Assembly: GCF_000243115.2 (NCBI RefSeq) | Contig: NZ_CP007035.1 | Span: forward strand, 2,604,001-2,668,000 | DNA length: 64,000 bases | Direction of reading: 5' to 3' | From: Niabella soli DSM 19437 | GTDB taxonomy: Bacteria > Bacteroidota > Bacteroidia > Chitinophagales > Chitinophagaceae | Part shown: piece by piece, positions 34,946 to 44,134 of the stretch | How positions within the stretch are numbered: position 1 is the stretch's first letter | Layout of the letters: each line of letters begins with the position of its first letter | Program-made: the position numbers and the translations under genes | The notes under the pieces: generated by a model | The model's input: only the letters and a program-made list of their open reading frames with translations | The model's database searches: none | Told to the model about the DNA's origin: nothing

Positions 34946-35596
34946 ATGAAGCGCCTGGTATTAATCTTATGCTCACTGCTAACACTGACCCAAGTGCACG
35001 GGCAGTACCGATTCTTTAAAATAGTAAAAGACTATTTTAGGGTAGACCCGTTTACCGGGCGGTTTTCAGATTTTGTAGATGCAGTAAAAACTGATCCGGA
35101 GCTTAAAGAAACAGAAAGCTCACCTAAAACCGACACCAGCCTGTTTTCTATAGAAGCAGACTATAAGACTTTCAACCCCTTCACCCTGAAGGCCCGCAGA
35201 GTGACAATGGCGCTTGCTGAAAAAAAATTCCCGGTAAATACTACGCCGGAAACCTTTGACACGCTCATGCTTTACATGGTTACCGGCTTCTTTGACAGTA
35301 CCAGGGAAACGCTGCAAATGGTTCAAAAAGAGTACAAAAAAATTAATGCAAAAATCAAAAAGGACTTACCTGTAAACCGCACATCCGGTTTGGGCCAGTT
35401 AAAAGATTTAAAAGACGGGCAGATCACCAACCATGCAGTAAACAACTCTTTAGCTGCACCCATTTCGGTTGCATGGTATCTCACAAAGAAAAACGAGCTT
35501 GCCCTGTTAGTTGTATTAAGAATGAAATACGCTAATAACAGGGCCTATCCCGGCGGCAGGCTGATGGATTATTTTTACCTTAAGCAGTCTTATTGA
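34946..35596 (+). CDS. Hypothetical secreted protein (216 aa)
   Basis: The family is not recognised. The protein has a signal peptide (MKRLVLILCSLLTLTQV, cut after HGQ) and a mixed helical/beta body with many aromatic and lysine residues; the last quarter is hydrophobic/basic (WYLTKKNELALLVVLRMKYANNR). It begins 13 bases after ppa and is probably co-transcribed. Its end overlaps the convergent NlpC/P60 gene by seven bases. A periplasmic or outer-membrane-associated role is likely. Confidence 0.7.
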   Translation: MKRLVLILCSLLTLTQVHGQYRFFKIVKDYFRVDPFTGRFSDFVDAVKTDPELKETESSPKTDTSLFSIEADYKTFNPFTLKARRVTMALAEKKFPVNTTPETFDTLMLYMVTGFFDSTRETLQMVQKEYKKINAKIKKDLPVNRTSGLGQLKDLKDGQITNHAVNNSLAAPISVAWYLTKKNELALLVVLRMKYANNRAYPGGRLMDYFYLKQSY

Positions 35597-36369
35597 GGCA
35601 GTACTCTTTTTATTAATTGTAACTGATGCGTACGCCTTCCCGTGTCACTGTTTGTAATTCCTTTTTTGTCGATCGGATCAATACGCACCCGGCCGGAAGA
35701 ATGGATAATTTTATCAGGCCCCAGTAATAATCCCACATGAACGATCTCTTCCTTATCGTTAAAGAATGCCAGGTCACCGGCTTGCGCATCCTGTAACCGT
35801 TGAATCTCGACACCTTGTTCCGCTTGTTGCCAGGCATCCCGTTGCAGGGGAACGCCTACGCGTTTAAAAATTGTTTGTACAAAACCGCTGCAATCCACAC
35901 CCAATATGGTTTTTCCACCCCATAAATAGGGCGCGTTAATCCATTGTCTGGCATATTTCTCTACCGCGGCCTGCAGTTCTTTAAAACTTCCCGGGGGCGG
36001 GGTTTGCCCCCCTTTATAAGTATAGTTCAGATTTCCAACAGTTCCCTTCCCCTTTTCGAGGTTCCATAAAAATGAGCCCATGGGTATATGCATCCGGGTG
36101 CCGTTGATCACGATCTCATTTAATAGATCTTCTGCTACAAAAGGCGGCATGACTGCACCCACAGCTTGTTCCCCGATCTCCTGCAGCATATGCCAGGTAA
36201 TCCATCCTTTATAGCCATCATAGAGGCTTTTTACTTTAAACCATTCCTTATGTTTAACATCCAGAATGGCCACCTGTTCACCAAAAAGCAGTTGATTAAC
36301 CATCTCCTTTCTGTGATTTGCCCTTTTGCGCACCGGTGCAGCCGGAACGGTAATGATCCCATACTTCAT
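35590..36369 (-). CDS. NlpC/P60 family cell-wall hydrolase with SH3 domains
   Basis: NlpC/P60 enzymes cut the D-gamma-Glu-mDAP bond in peptidoglycan stem peptides. The 259-aa protein has two SH3-like modules (about 1-66 and 74-125) and a C-terminal catalytic domain with Cys160 (VDCSGF) and His211 (EEIVHVGLLLG); the third polar residue is probably in KIIHSSG. It resembles YkfC-like enzymes. No signal peptide is visible, so it may act on recycled muropeptides in the cytoplasm, as YkfC does. A TATCTTTA box at about 36396-36403 may be its promoter. Confidence 0.9.
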   Translation of the reverse strand: MKYGIITVPAAPVRKRANHRKEMVNQLLFGEQVAILDVKHKEWFKVKSLYDGYKGWITWHMLQEIGEQAVGAVMPPFVAEDLLNEIVINGTRMHIPMGSFLWNLEKGKGTVGNLNYTYKGGQTPPPGSFKELQAAVEKYARQWINAPYLWGGKTILGVDCSGFVQTIFKRVGVPLQRDAWQQAEQGVEIQRLQDAQAGDLAFFNDKEEIVHVGLLLGPDKIIHSSGRVRIDPIDKKGITNSDTGRRTHQLQLIKRVLPQ

Positions 36370-36573
36370 AAAACTGATCTTTTAAACACTTTCGTAAAGA
36401 TAAAACTCTTGCGGTATCAAAAAGGGAAAGGGCTCCGTTATATAAATATTTCGCCAGCAATGGACGAATAAATGTCTGAGGTACCGGCCCATTCTGTGGA
36501 AAATCGCAGCTACCGCGTCTTATCTTTAGTTTTAAATATCTTTATACGAGTGAACCGAGAGGAACTAAACCAT

Positions 36574-37128
36574 ATGAGCGACCAGCAACTATTGCAGCAG
36601 TACCGGCGGGAGCAGGATCGTTTCTGGTTGGGTATTTTGCTGCAACGCTATACCCTGCTGCTGTTTGGCGTTTGCATGAAATATTTAAAAGATGAAACGG
36701 AAGCTCAGGATGCGGTACAACAAATCTTTTTAAAGGTGATCCAGGAGGTGCATAAATACAAGATCGACTATTTTAAATCCTGGCTCTACACCGTTGCTAA
36801 AAATCACTGCCTGTCCGTTTTAAGAGACCGGAAAGGCAAGATCCCAGTGGAGCTCAATGAAAATGATTTAGAGGATCAGGTAGAACCGGCGCCGGAAGAA
36901 ACCGCTGAGGTTACCCCCGAGATTTTACAAAATGCATTAAATGCTTTGAGCCCTGAGCAGCGTCAATCAGTAACTTTGTTCTATCTTGAAAAAAAAAGCT
37001 ATCAGGATATAAGTGAATCGCAGGGATACAGTTTAATGCAGGTAAAAAGTTTTATCCAGAATGGAAAAAGAAATTTAAAGCTGCTGATACAAAAAATCGC
37101 AAGGGAGTCAAAAAAAGAAAATGACTGA
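36574..37128 (+). CDS. ECF-type RNA polymerase sigma factor
   Basis: This is a 184-aa sigma-70 of the extracytoplasmic function group. Region 2 spans about 20-90 (LLFGVCMKYLKDETEAQDAVQQIFLKV … WLYTVAKNHCLSVLRD) and region 4 about 120-175 (LSPEQRQSVTLFYLEKKSYQDISESQGYSLMQVKSFIQNGKRNLK). The ATG at 36574 (MSDQQLLQQ) is preferred to the upstream frame opening because conserved sequence begins there. The gene overlaps the next one, a membrane partner, by eight bases, so the two are translationally coupled. Confidence 0.92.
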   Translation: MSDQQLLQQYRREQDRFWLGILLQRYTLLLFGVCMKYLKDETEAQDAVQQIFLKVIQEVHKYKIDYFKSWLYTVAKNHCLSVLRDRKGKIPVELNENDLEDQVEPAPEETAEVTPEILQNALNALSPEQRQSVTLFYLEKKSYQDISESQGYSLMQVKSFIQNGKRNLKLLIQKIARESKKEND

Positions 37129-37483
37129 CAATTTAAAAAACATATTGTCCCATTTAAATAAAAACATCGACCAGGATACCTTGTTGAAATACCTGAACGA
37201 GCAACTGACTAAGGAAGAACAGCACGAGGTGGAAAAGCAGTTACTGGAAGATGCGTTTAATAATGATGCGGTAGAAGGTTTGCAGCGCATCGACAACCCC
37301 ATGCGCCTTACACTTATTGCCGAAGCCCTTAACCGCGACCTGAAAAAGCGTACCCAAAAGAAAAGAACGGCCATTACCAAAAGACAACTGAAGCCGCAAT
37401 GGGGGCTTTACTTCTCTATTATTATTTTATTGATCCTGATAGTGTTGGTATACCTGGTAATCCACAAACACGCAATAACCTGA
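37121..37483 (+). CDS. Single-pass membrane protein, likely anti-sigma partner
   Basis: The 120-aa protein begins inside the last codons of the sigma gene. It has a helical cytoplasmic part (1-90, with LLKYLNEQLTKEEQHEVEKQLL reminiscent of zinc-less anti-sigma domains) and one C-terminal membrane helix at about 96-115 with almost no periplasmic tail. I infer an anti-sigma or membrane anchor for the sigma factor. The lack of a sensor domain is unusual, so signal input may come through another membrane protein. Confidence 0.72.
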   Translation: MTDNLKNILSHLNKNIDQDTLLKYLNEQLTKEEQHEVEKQLLEDAFNNDAVEGLQRIDNPMRLTLIAEALNRDLKKRTQKKRTAITKRQLKPQWGLYFSIIILLILIVLVYLVIHKHAIT

Positions 37484-37634
37484 TAATCAATAAATAAAAA
37501 AACACCTCCTGAACGTCCTGTGCATTTTATGTGCAAAAAATACTTTATTATTAAGTTTATATTAATTTTAGGTTAACAGCAGCAGGACCGGGGGTTATAA
37601 ACTACCTTTAACCAATAAAACAAAATTTATTGTT

Positions 37635-38084
37635 ATGCAATGGAAGACTATTACCTCCGGCATCGGTAACACTGCATTCGGTTTGTGGAATAATGGTCAG
37701 AAAATGCTAACCCTGGCTTATAAGCCTACATCAAACGCCTTATACCTGGAAGCTGCGGACGGGGAAAAAAGACAATTTCACTATAAAAGAAAGGGGCTTT
37801 TTAAAAACAAACTGATACTGCAAAACGAATATGGCGCGGAGTTAGGGAAGATCATAAAAGAAGGTAAAGAAAAATACATCGAAATAGACGACAAGAAATT
37901 CTATCTGAGCCTTAAAAATAATGGTACCAACGAAATTGAGATCATCGATTCCCTAAAGCATCAACCCGTTGCGGTTTGTTCTGTGGAGGCTGCAAACTCT
38001 AATGATCTTACCAATTACAGTTTGCTAATGGTCATGTGCTTTTATTTGTTTCGCGCGCATGCGGGCAAGCTTAACCTGGCCTGA
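37635..38084 (+). CDS. Hypothetical protein (149 aa), beta-rich
   Basis: Not recognised with confidence. The sequence is a run of short beta strands with regular turns (MLTLAYKPTSNALYLEAADGEK, LILQNEYGAELGKIIKEGKEK), which recalls the tubby-like/LURP-one fold, and it ends with a hydrophobic helix (LLMVMCFYLFRAHAG) that could be a membrane anchor as in plant tubby-like proteins. There is no signal peptide. It lies 151 bases after the anti-sigma candidate and is probably an independent gene. Confidence 0.65.
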   Translation: MQWKTITSGIGNTAFGLWNNGQKMLTLAYKPTSNALYLEAADGEKRQFHYKRKGLFKNKLILQNEYGAELGKIIKEGKEKYIEIDDKKFYLSLKNNGTNEIEIIDSLKHQPVAVCSVEAANSNDLTNYSLLMVMCFYLFRAHAGKLNLA

Positions 38085-38126
38085 TCTGTTTTTCTAATTT
38101 ATCCAGGCTTCACACTTACCGTAATT

Positions 38127-39506
38127 TCAAAGCTGGTTGTAGATATCTTTTGAAAATTGTTCCAGCGATGGGTCCCGGGCTCCCATAAGCAACAACGCGG
38201 TGCCGGGTTGTAAATGACTTTTTATTTTCCCCAGCAACTGATTACGGTCTTCAACAAACCAGGCATTCTTCCCCAGGGACCGTATCTCGTCGATCAGCTC
38301 GGCGGCAGAAATATCTTTTGTAGTAGTGCCTCCTGCGTAAAATATTTCACTCATCCATATTTCATCCTGCGGCCGCAGGGCGCCGGCTATTTCCGCAACA
38401 AATTCTTTCCGGAGGAATTTCGTGGGTGTGTACCCATGCGGCTGAAACCAGGCCACGACTTTATCCGCCACCGGTTGGCAGGACCGGATGGCGGCGGCAC
38501 ATTTTACCGGGTTATGTGCAAAATCATCAATCACCCAAACACCGTTCTTTTCTCCCAAAATCTGGGCACGCCGGTAAATGCCTTCATAATGTTTTAAAGC
38601 ACCGGCCGCGGTTGCGGGCGATACGCCGGCCAATGCAGCCGCAGCCGTTGCAGCAACCGCATTCTCCATATTATGCCGCCCGAGTATATTCATTTGAAAC
38701 GGTTGCCCGTTGATGCTAAAAGAAATAACAAATCCGTCCTGCTTAAATCCCGTAGCCTGGATCCCGGCAGCGGCGCAGGCCCCGTTTGTACAAAAATCAT
38801 TCACCGCATTTGCGGACAGTTGTCGTGCATGTTCGTTTGACTGGTTCACCGTAAACAGTTTGCTGTTCTGCTTAAAAATGGCAAATACTTTCAACAGCTC
38901 CTCCATTTCCTTATGGTCTTTTTCTATATTCAGCAGCAGTCCGATCTCCGGATGATACTGAACAATGGATCCATCGCTTTCATCTGCCTCAATGATCAGC
39001 CAGTCCCCTACGCCAACAAAGGCATTGCCGATCCTGCCCTTTTTTATCAGGCTTACCAGGCCCGCGCCACTAATCACCGAAGGTTGCAGTCCTGCCTGGT
39101 AAAGGATATCAAACAACATCCCTGTTGTGGTACTTTTGCCACTGGTGCCGCCCACCGCTATCGTTTTTTTACTTGCCGCAATTAACGCCAGCAGTTCTGA
39201 TCTCCGGATAATGGGAACATTGAGCTCTTTGGCTTTTTTTACTTCAACAACGGTATCTTCAATGGCTGTGGATACCACTACCAAATCTGTATCAGCAGTA
39301 ATGCCGGATCCGTCCTGCAAAAAACAGTGAATACCTTCCGCTTCCAGCTTTGTTTTTATATCGCCCGCTTTCCCCTCGTTAAAAAAACGATCGCTCCCCG
39401 AAACCTGCATACCGGTTCCCTGTAAATACTGCGCAATAGCGCTCATTCCCGCTCCGGCCACGCCTATAAAGAAAGGGCGCCTTATTGTTTCCAAGCTAGT
39501 TATCAT
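38127..39506 (-). CDS. MurC/Mpl-like Mur ligase with altered P-loop
   Basis: The 459-aa protein has the three Mur ligase domains: the N-terminal Rossmann part (FFIGVAGAGMSAIAQ … GSD), the ATPase domain and the C-terminal domain (YRRAQILG, DDFAHNP, PHGYTPT). It is closest to MurC (UDP-MurNAc--L-Ala ligase) and Mpl (recycled tripeptide ligase). The P-loop reads GTSGKST (120-126) instead of the usual GTHGKTT of MurC and Mpl, while EADESDGS is kept. It is alone, not in a mur/fts cluster, so a second ligase such as Mpl or one with another substrate is likely. The main murC is expected elsewhere. Confidence 0.8.
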   Translation of the reverse strand: MITSLETIRRPFFIGVAGAGMSAIAQYLQGTGMQVSGSDRFFNEGKAGDIKTKLEAEGIHCFLQDGSGITADTDLVVVSTAIEDTVVEVKKAKELNVPIIRRSELLALIAASKKTIAVGGTSGKSTTTGMLFDILYQAGLQPSVISGAGLVSLIKKGRIGNAFVGVGDWLIIEADESDGSIVQYHPEIGLLLNIEKDHKEMEELLKVFAIFKQNSKLFTVNQSNEHARQLSANAVNDFCTNGACAAAGIQATGFKQDGFVISFSINGQPFQMNILGRHNMENAVAATAAAALAGVSPATAAGALKHYEGIYRRAQILGEKNGVWVIDDFAHNPVKCAAAIRSCQPVADKVVAWFQPHGYTPTKFLRKEFVAEIAGALRPQDEIWMSEIFYAGGTTTKDISAAELIDEIRSLGKNAWFVEDRNQLLGKIKSHLQPGTALLLMGARDPSLEQFSKDIYNQL

Positions 39507-39550
39507 AGGATCAAAATAAAGACAATCGGGGCAGCAATCAAAGAAAATAT

Positions 39551-40072
39551 TTATACCTTCCCCTTATAAAACCGGATCATCTGGCCATAATCCCATTTAC
39601 GCTGTAACCCGTAAATACAACGGGCAATACGAGTGGCTTTTGTTTCGTCCGTCTTTGCGGCATCTACCCATTTGCTGAAATAGTTCTGACGGGAGGGAGG
39701 CAGGGATTTGAAAAAGTGCAGGGCCTCGGGCTCTTCTGCCAGACAATCCATCAACTCCTCATTCAATTTATATTTATGGGTGTCCAGTGCCAATTGCACT
39801 GCCACCATCGCTCCGGTCCTCTTATGGATCGCTTTTCGCATCGGCGCATTCACGGGTAAAATAAAATCGCCCCCGCCCATCGGTAACAACCACGCTCCGG
39901 CTATCTTATGATCATCTATCTGCCCTTTTACCTGGAACATTTTTTTATTACCGGGTAGTAATTCCTGAGCAAGCGCCGCAGGCACTTCAACATAAGTCCA
40001 GCCCGATTTTTCTCCGTGCTCAGCAAATTGGAGCAATGTGGTTGAAAAAGATATTGCTGCTTGCTTCTTCAT
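39551..40072 (-). CDS. YdeI/OmpD-associated family protein (DUF1905)
   Basis: The 173-aa protein joins a DUF1905 beta-barrel (about 5-95, FSTTLLQF … GWTYVEVPAALAQEL … AWLLPMGGGDFILPVNAPMRKA) with a C-terminal helical YdeI/OmdA-type region (105-165, LNEELMDCLAEEPEALHFFKSLPPSRQNYFSKWVDAAKTDETKATRIARCI). Family members have been linked to bacteriocin or antimicrobial-peptide resistance, but the mechanism is unknown. It is cytoplasmic. A TATCTTTA box lies about 25 bases upstream on its strand. Confidence 0.85.
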   Translation of the reverse strand: MKKQAAISFSTTLLQFAEHGEKSGWTYVEVPAALAQELLPGNKKMFQVKGQIDDHKIAGAWLLPMGGGDFILPVNAPMRKAIHKRTGAMVAVQLALDTHKYKLNEELMDCLAEEPEALHFFKSLPPSRQNYFSKWVDAAKTDETKATRIARCIYGLQRKWDYGQMIRFYKGKV

Positions 40073-40169
40073 AAAGACCTGATTTAAACTTTTTTAAAGA
40101 TAAAGTTCCTGCTTCTGCCCTGAATTTTTCATTTCTTTGCATAAAATTTTCCGGATAAAAATCGGACAT

Positions 40170-41774
40170 ATGCAGCAAACCCTTACCCTTCGTATAAAAC
40201 CAGAGGAGGCAGAAAACGGCTCCGTTATTCAACAGCATATTGCTGCTTATTTTAATATTGGTCCCGGTTCAATTAAGGGCTATACGATCTTGAAAAGTTC
40301 CATTGATGCGCGGGGAAAGCAGCCGCTTATTCAACTTTCATTATTGGCTTATATCAACGAGCCGGCGCAGGAACGAATCATTCCCGACATTAATTATAAG
40401 GACGTGCACCACCCGGCGCAAAAGGTGCTCATTGTGGGAGCCGGTCCTGCAGGGCTTTTTGCAGCATTGGAACTATTGGAGCAGGGAATAAAACCCGTGA
40501 TCCTGGAGCGGGGAAAAAATGTGCGGGAGCGCAGGCGCGATCTGGCTGCCATCAATAAACAGGGCGTGATGAACCCAGAAAGCAATTATTGTTTTGGTGA
40601 AGGCGGCGCCGGAACCTACAGCGATGGAAAATTATATACCCGCAGCAATAAACGTGGCGATATTAATAAAATACTAAACACATTTGTTCGCTTTGGAGCA
40701 GATGAAAAGATCCTGTACCAGGCACATCCGCATATCGGCACCAATAAATTGCCCCAGATAATTTCGGCTATGCGCGAACAGATCATCGCCCGTGGCGGCG
40801 AAGTGCATTTTAATAAAAAAGTAACCGACTTCATCATAAAAAATGGGGCATTAAAAGCACTGAGGACCAGTGACAATGACGAATTTACTGCTGATGCGGT
40901 CATATTGGCCACCGGCCATTCTGCCCGCGATATTTTCCATTTATTGCATAACAAAAATATCTTAATAGAAGCAAAACCCTTTGCATTGGGCGTTCGCGCG
41001 GAGCATCCGCAATCCCTTATCGATCAATCCCAATATAAATGCGCCGCCCGCGGGGAATGGCTGCCACCGGCGGCTTACAGCCTGGTGCAACAGGTAAATA
41101 ACCGCGGCGTATTTTCGTTTTGCATGTGCCCCGGCGGCATTATTGCACCCGCCGCTACGGGCGTAAATGAAATAGTGGTGAATGGCTGGTCGCCCTCCAA
41201 ACGAAACAACCCCCATGCCAATTCCGGTATCGTGGTACAGGTAGAAGAAAAAGACGTACGGGCGCTGCCGGAACTAAAAAAGGTCTATGGCCAACAGTTG
41301 AACAGTCCGCTGTTTATGCTTTATTTTCAACAGTGGGTGGAAACACTTGCCTTTAAAGCCGGTGGTGGCAAACTGGTGGCGCCGGCCATGCGCATGGTTG
41401 ATTTTTGTACGAATAGGCTTTCGCAGTCGCTACCCGCCTGTTCTTATTTACCCGGCATTCATGCCGCTCCCCTTTGGGAAGTATTGCCGCCGTTTGTAAC
41501 AACAGCCTTGCAAAAAGGATTTCAATTATTTGGCAATAAAATAAAAGGATATTATTCCAACGAGGCGGTGATTGTAGCCACGGAATCCAGAACCTCCTCT
41601 CCCGTACGCATTCCCAGGAACAATGACGATTTGCAGCATCCCCAACTAAAGAACCTGTACCCTTGTGGAGAAGGCGCGGGCTATGCCGGTGGTATTGTTA
41701 GCGCGGCCATGGACGGCGCGCGGGTTGCGACTGCAATTTGTTTAAAAATGGGTAATCGCGGAGCAGGTTTATGA
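40170..41774 (+). CDS. FAD-dependent oxidoreductase (COG2509 type)
   Basis: The 534-aa protein starts with a small ferredoxin-like or ThiF-like N-terminal region (1-90) and then the FAD-binding motif VLIVGAGPAGLFAALELLEQG (about 98-118). It has the TGHSARD signature and ends with YPCGEGAGYAGGI, which closes the flavin site, as in this family of uncharacterised dehydrogenases. The substrate is unknown. The ATG at 40170 (MQQTLTLRIKP) fits the family start; an earlier codon at 40137 would add eleven residues. Confidence 0.88.
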   Translation: MQQTLTLRIKPEEAENGSVIQQHIAAYFNIGPGSIKGYTILKSSIDARGKQPLIQLSLLAYINEPAQERIIPDINYKDVHHPAQKVLIVGAGPAGLFAALELLEQGIKPVILERGKNVRERRRDLAAINKQGVMNPESNYCFGEGGAGTYSDGKLYTRSNKRGDINKILNTFVRFGADEKILYQAHPHIGTNKLPQIISAMREQIIARGGEVHFNKKVTDFIIKNGALKALRTSDNDEFTADAVILATGHSARDIFHLLHNKNILIEAKPFALGVRAEHPQSLIDQSQYKCAARGEWLPPAAYSLVQQVNNRGVFSFCMCPGGIIAPAATGVNEIVVNGWSPSKRNNPHANSGIVVQVEEKDVRALPELKKVYGQQLNSPLFMLYFQQWVETLAFKAGGGKLVAPAMRMVDFCTNRLSQSLPACSYLPGIHAAPLWEVLPPFVTTALQKGFQLFGNKIKGYYSNEAVIVATESRTSSPVRIPRNNDDLQHPQLKNLYPCGEGAGYAGGIVSAAMDGARVATAICLKMGNRGAGL

Positions 41775-41803
41775 TAGTCCGGAATAACCGGCACTCCTTA
41801 TTA

Positions 41804-41898
41804 GTTACAGGTTACAGGTTGCAAGTCGTTCTCTAAAATGCCAAACGCGCTCAATGCTGAACGCAACACCTTAAACCAGGAACCTGTAACTTGAAACC
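41804..41898. repeat. GTTACAGGTT word inverted repeat
   Basis: GTTACAGGTTACAGGTTGCA on the left and AACCTGTAACTTGAAACC on the right are inverted partners, with TCAATGCTGAACGC words between. It fills the gap between convergent genes. Confidence 0.7.
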
Positions 41899-41902
41899 CT
41901 TT

Positions 41903-42892
41903 CTAATCCCTCGTTCTGAAATTATTACTGATCAGCAGCCCCTTTTGAATGAGCTGCCCTTTACGATAGGCTTTACGTTCGTTTTTGAAATCTTTTTTTC
42001 TGTAGGGTTTTGCTATTAAACTGTTCAGATCAGGTTTGCCGGCGTCAACCCACGCGGTGTACCAGAAATCGGCCAGGGCGTTTGCCGAAAGGATCATCTG
42101 GGCATTAATAGAGCCCTTCAATGCTTTATTAAAAGCAATGGCAAATTCCTTTGAATAAAAGCGGCGGTTCTTCCCCCAGCGAAACTCCCAGCGGTATTTT
42201 CTTGCGGTGTCCGTAAAACTCCTGGAGACCTCGGTTTCCGCAGCGAACATAGCAGGCAATAAAGAATGGGTATGTTTTAAAATATCCCAGATGGCATCTT
42301 CCGGTGATTTCAAATATTTTGCTTTATGCCGGCTCCTGATAGTAAAATTGGTCAGCTCTGCCTCCGGTACGGATGTTTCCCAAAGATCATGTATCCCTCG
42401 TTGCCCCGTTAACTGCCCGTCATAATTCATAGAGGTATGCAGCGGCACATGCGCATCGCCAATATAATGCCCCAGGTCAGTTGCATAAAAAATGATACTA
42501 TCCCGGTCCTTCCTGCGCATTGCGTCGGTCAGTTTCCGCTGGGTTTCCAGCACTACATAAGGCAGGGTGCCATATTTTCTCAGTGTGTCGGCGTTGTATT
42601 TCGCAATGGCAGCATTCCAGCTATGAGGGAGGGCGGTGGTTGCGTCGGCGCCATAATACTCAAAATCAAGAAAATGTTTATTACCTTCTGTTGGATCAAC
42701 ATTCCGGCGTTGGTCGGGTCTGGGCGCGTTGTAAACCAGACTGTCTTTATTGGTAAAGAAAAAGCCCTGCATTTTTTTTGGCAATGCATAAATGGCCAAC
42801 TGATTTACAGTACGATGGATTAAAAATCCCCAACCGGCTGTTCCCAGTAACAAAACAGCCAAAACAACAATTAGTCTTCCTCTTTTCTTCAT
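41903..42892 (-). CDS. Zinc-dependent phospholipase C / S1-P1 nuclease-like protein
   Basis: The 329-aa protein has a signal peptide ending just before Trp21; in this superfamily a mature N-terminal Trp is a zinc ligand. The other ligands are visible in order: His26, His73 and Asp76 (HFLDFE), His142, Asp146 and His152 (HYIGDAHVPLH), His168 and Glu172 (IHDLWE). It therefore should bind three zinc ions and act outside the cytoplasm on phosphodiesters, either phospholipids or nucleic acids. The basic C-terminal tail is unusual and could bind polyanions. A CACCTTTG box is seven bases before the ATG. Confidence 0.88.
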   Translation of the reverse strand: MKKRGRLIVVLAVLLLGTAGWGFLIHRTVNQLAIYALPKKMQGFFFTNKDSLVYNAPRPDQRRNVDPTEGNKHFLDFEYYGADATTALPHSWNAAIAKYNADTLRKYGTLPYVVLETQRKLTDAMRRKDRDSIIFYATDLGHYIGDAHVPLHTSMNYDGQLTGQRGIHDLWETSVPEAELTNFTIRSRHKAKYLKSPEDAIWDILKHTHSLLPAMFAAETEVSRSFTDTARKYRWEFRWGKNRRFYSKEFAIAFNKALKGSINAQMILSANALADFWYTAWVDAGKPDLNSLIAKPYRKKDFKNERKAYRKGQLIQKGLLISNNFRTRD

Positions 42893-43128
42893 AATGCTGC
42901 AAAGGTGCGGTAAATTCTTTGAAATAAGGGCTTGTTCATTATTTGCAAATCAATACCGTTTCCTTAACCGTGGGATTCGGGGGAATGTAACGATGGATTT
43001 GGTTTCAGGAACGAAGGTTTCTAAACCACAACGAAATCATTTCTTATTTTTCATTTGAGAGGCGCCACTTCTTTAAATATTTCGGAAGCATACAGCCGGG
43101 TTTATTATATTTACTACAAATTATAACT

Positions 43129-44064
43129 ATGAACCTGCTGGAGGTTGCTCATCTGAAAAAATACTTTGCTACCCAGAAGGCTGTTGATGACATCAGTCTT
43201 ACTATTGAGAAAGGACAGATCTTCGGTTTGCTGGGCCCTAACGGCGCAGGAAAGACCACCCTGATCCGGATGATCACCGGTATTTTTTACCCTGACGCCG
43301 GCACCATTTTCCTGGACGGAAAAGTCTTTGACCCGGTAAGTGATATTGGGAAAATCGGCTATATGCCCGAAGAGCGGGGCCTGTATAAAAAGATGAAGAT
43401 CGGGGAACAAGCCTTATACCTGGCCCGGCTGAAAGGATTGAGTAAACACGAGGCCGTTGAAAGCTTAAAAAACTGGTTTGAAAAATTTGAAATGGATTCC
43501 TGGTGGAACAAAAAAGTAGAAGACCTCTCAAAAGGAATGCAGCAAAAATTACAGTTCGTTATTACCGTTTTGCATAAACCCAAGCTCATTATCCTGGACG
43601 AACCCTTTAGCGGCCTGGACCCGGTGAACGCCAATTTGATCAAAGACGAAATTTTCAATCTGGCGCAAAACGGCTCCACCATTATTTTCAGCACGCACCG
43701 CATGGAGCAGGTTGAGGAAATTTGCGATCATATTGTCTTAGTAAATAAAGGGCAGAAAATTCTTGATGGAACGGTACAGGGTATAAAACAGGAGTTTAAA
43801 GAACAGCTATATAGAATAACCTTTACCGTACCAGGTGCGGTTGTGGAGGAAAACAATTTATTCTCCGTTGAGCAGGCAGATAGCACCGGCCTCATTATCC
43901 AGAAACAACCGGAGGTAAGCAACAACCAGGTCTTATCTTTTCTTTTAAGCAAGGGCTACCCAATCGATTCCTTTAATGAAATACTACCCAGCCTGAATGA
44001 TATTTTTATACGCAAAGTGGAAGGAACGCCGCTGGCACGCAGGTTTCAGGCGATTCAAAATTAA
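43129..44064 (+). CDS. ABC exporter ATP-binding protein (NatA-like)
   Basis: The 311-aa protein has one nucleotide-binding domain with Walker A GPNGAGKT (36-43), signature LSKGMQQKLQ, Walker B LIILDEPFSGLD, and a C-terminal DUF4162 extension as in NatA-type exporters of sodium or drugs. It pairs with the permease gene that starts 70 bases downstream. The complex would extrude an unknown substrate through the inner membrane. Confidence 0.93.
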   Translation: MNLLEVAHLKKYFATQKAVDDISLTIEKGQIFGLLGPNGAGKTTLIRMITGIFYPDAGTIFLDGKVFDPVSDIGKIGYMPEERGLYKKMKIGEQALYLARLKGLSKHEAVESLKNWFEKFEMDSWWNKKVEDLSKGMQQKLQFVITVLHKPKLIILDEPFSGLDPVNANLIKDEIFNLAQNGSTIIFSTHRMEQVEEICDHIVLVNKGQKILDGTVQGIKQEFKEQLYRITFTVPGAVVEENNLFSVEQADSTGLIIQKQPEVSNNQVLSFLLSKGYPIDSFNEILPSLNDIFIRKVEGTPLARRFQAIQN

Positions 44065-44134
44065 AACGGCACCAACTACAGCAATGATCCATTGAGACGA
44101 TCGTTCTGCTTCATTTATAAAGACTCCAACAACA

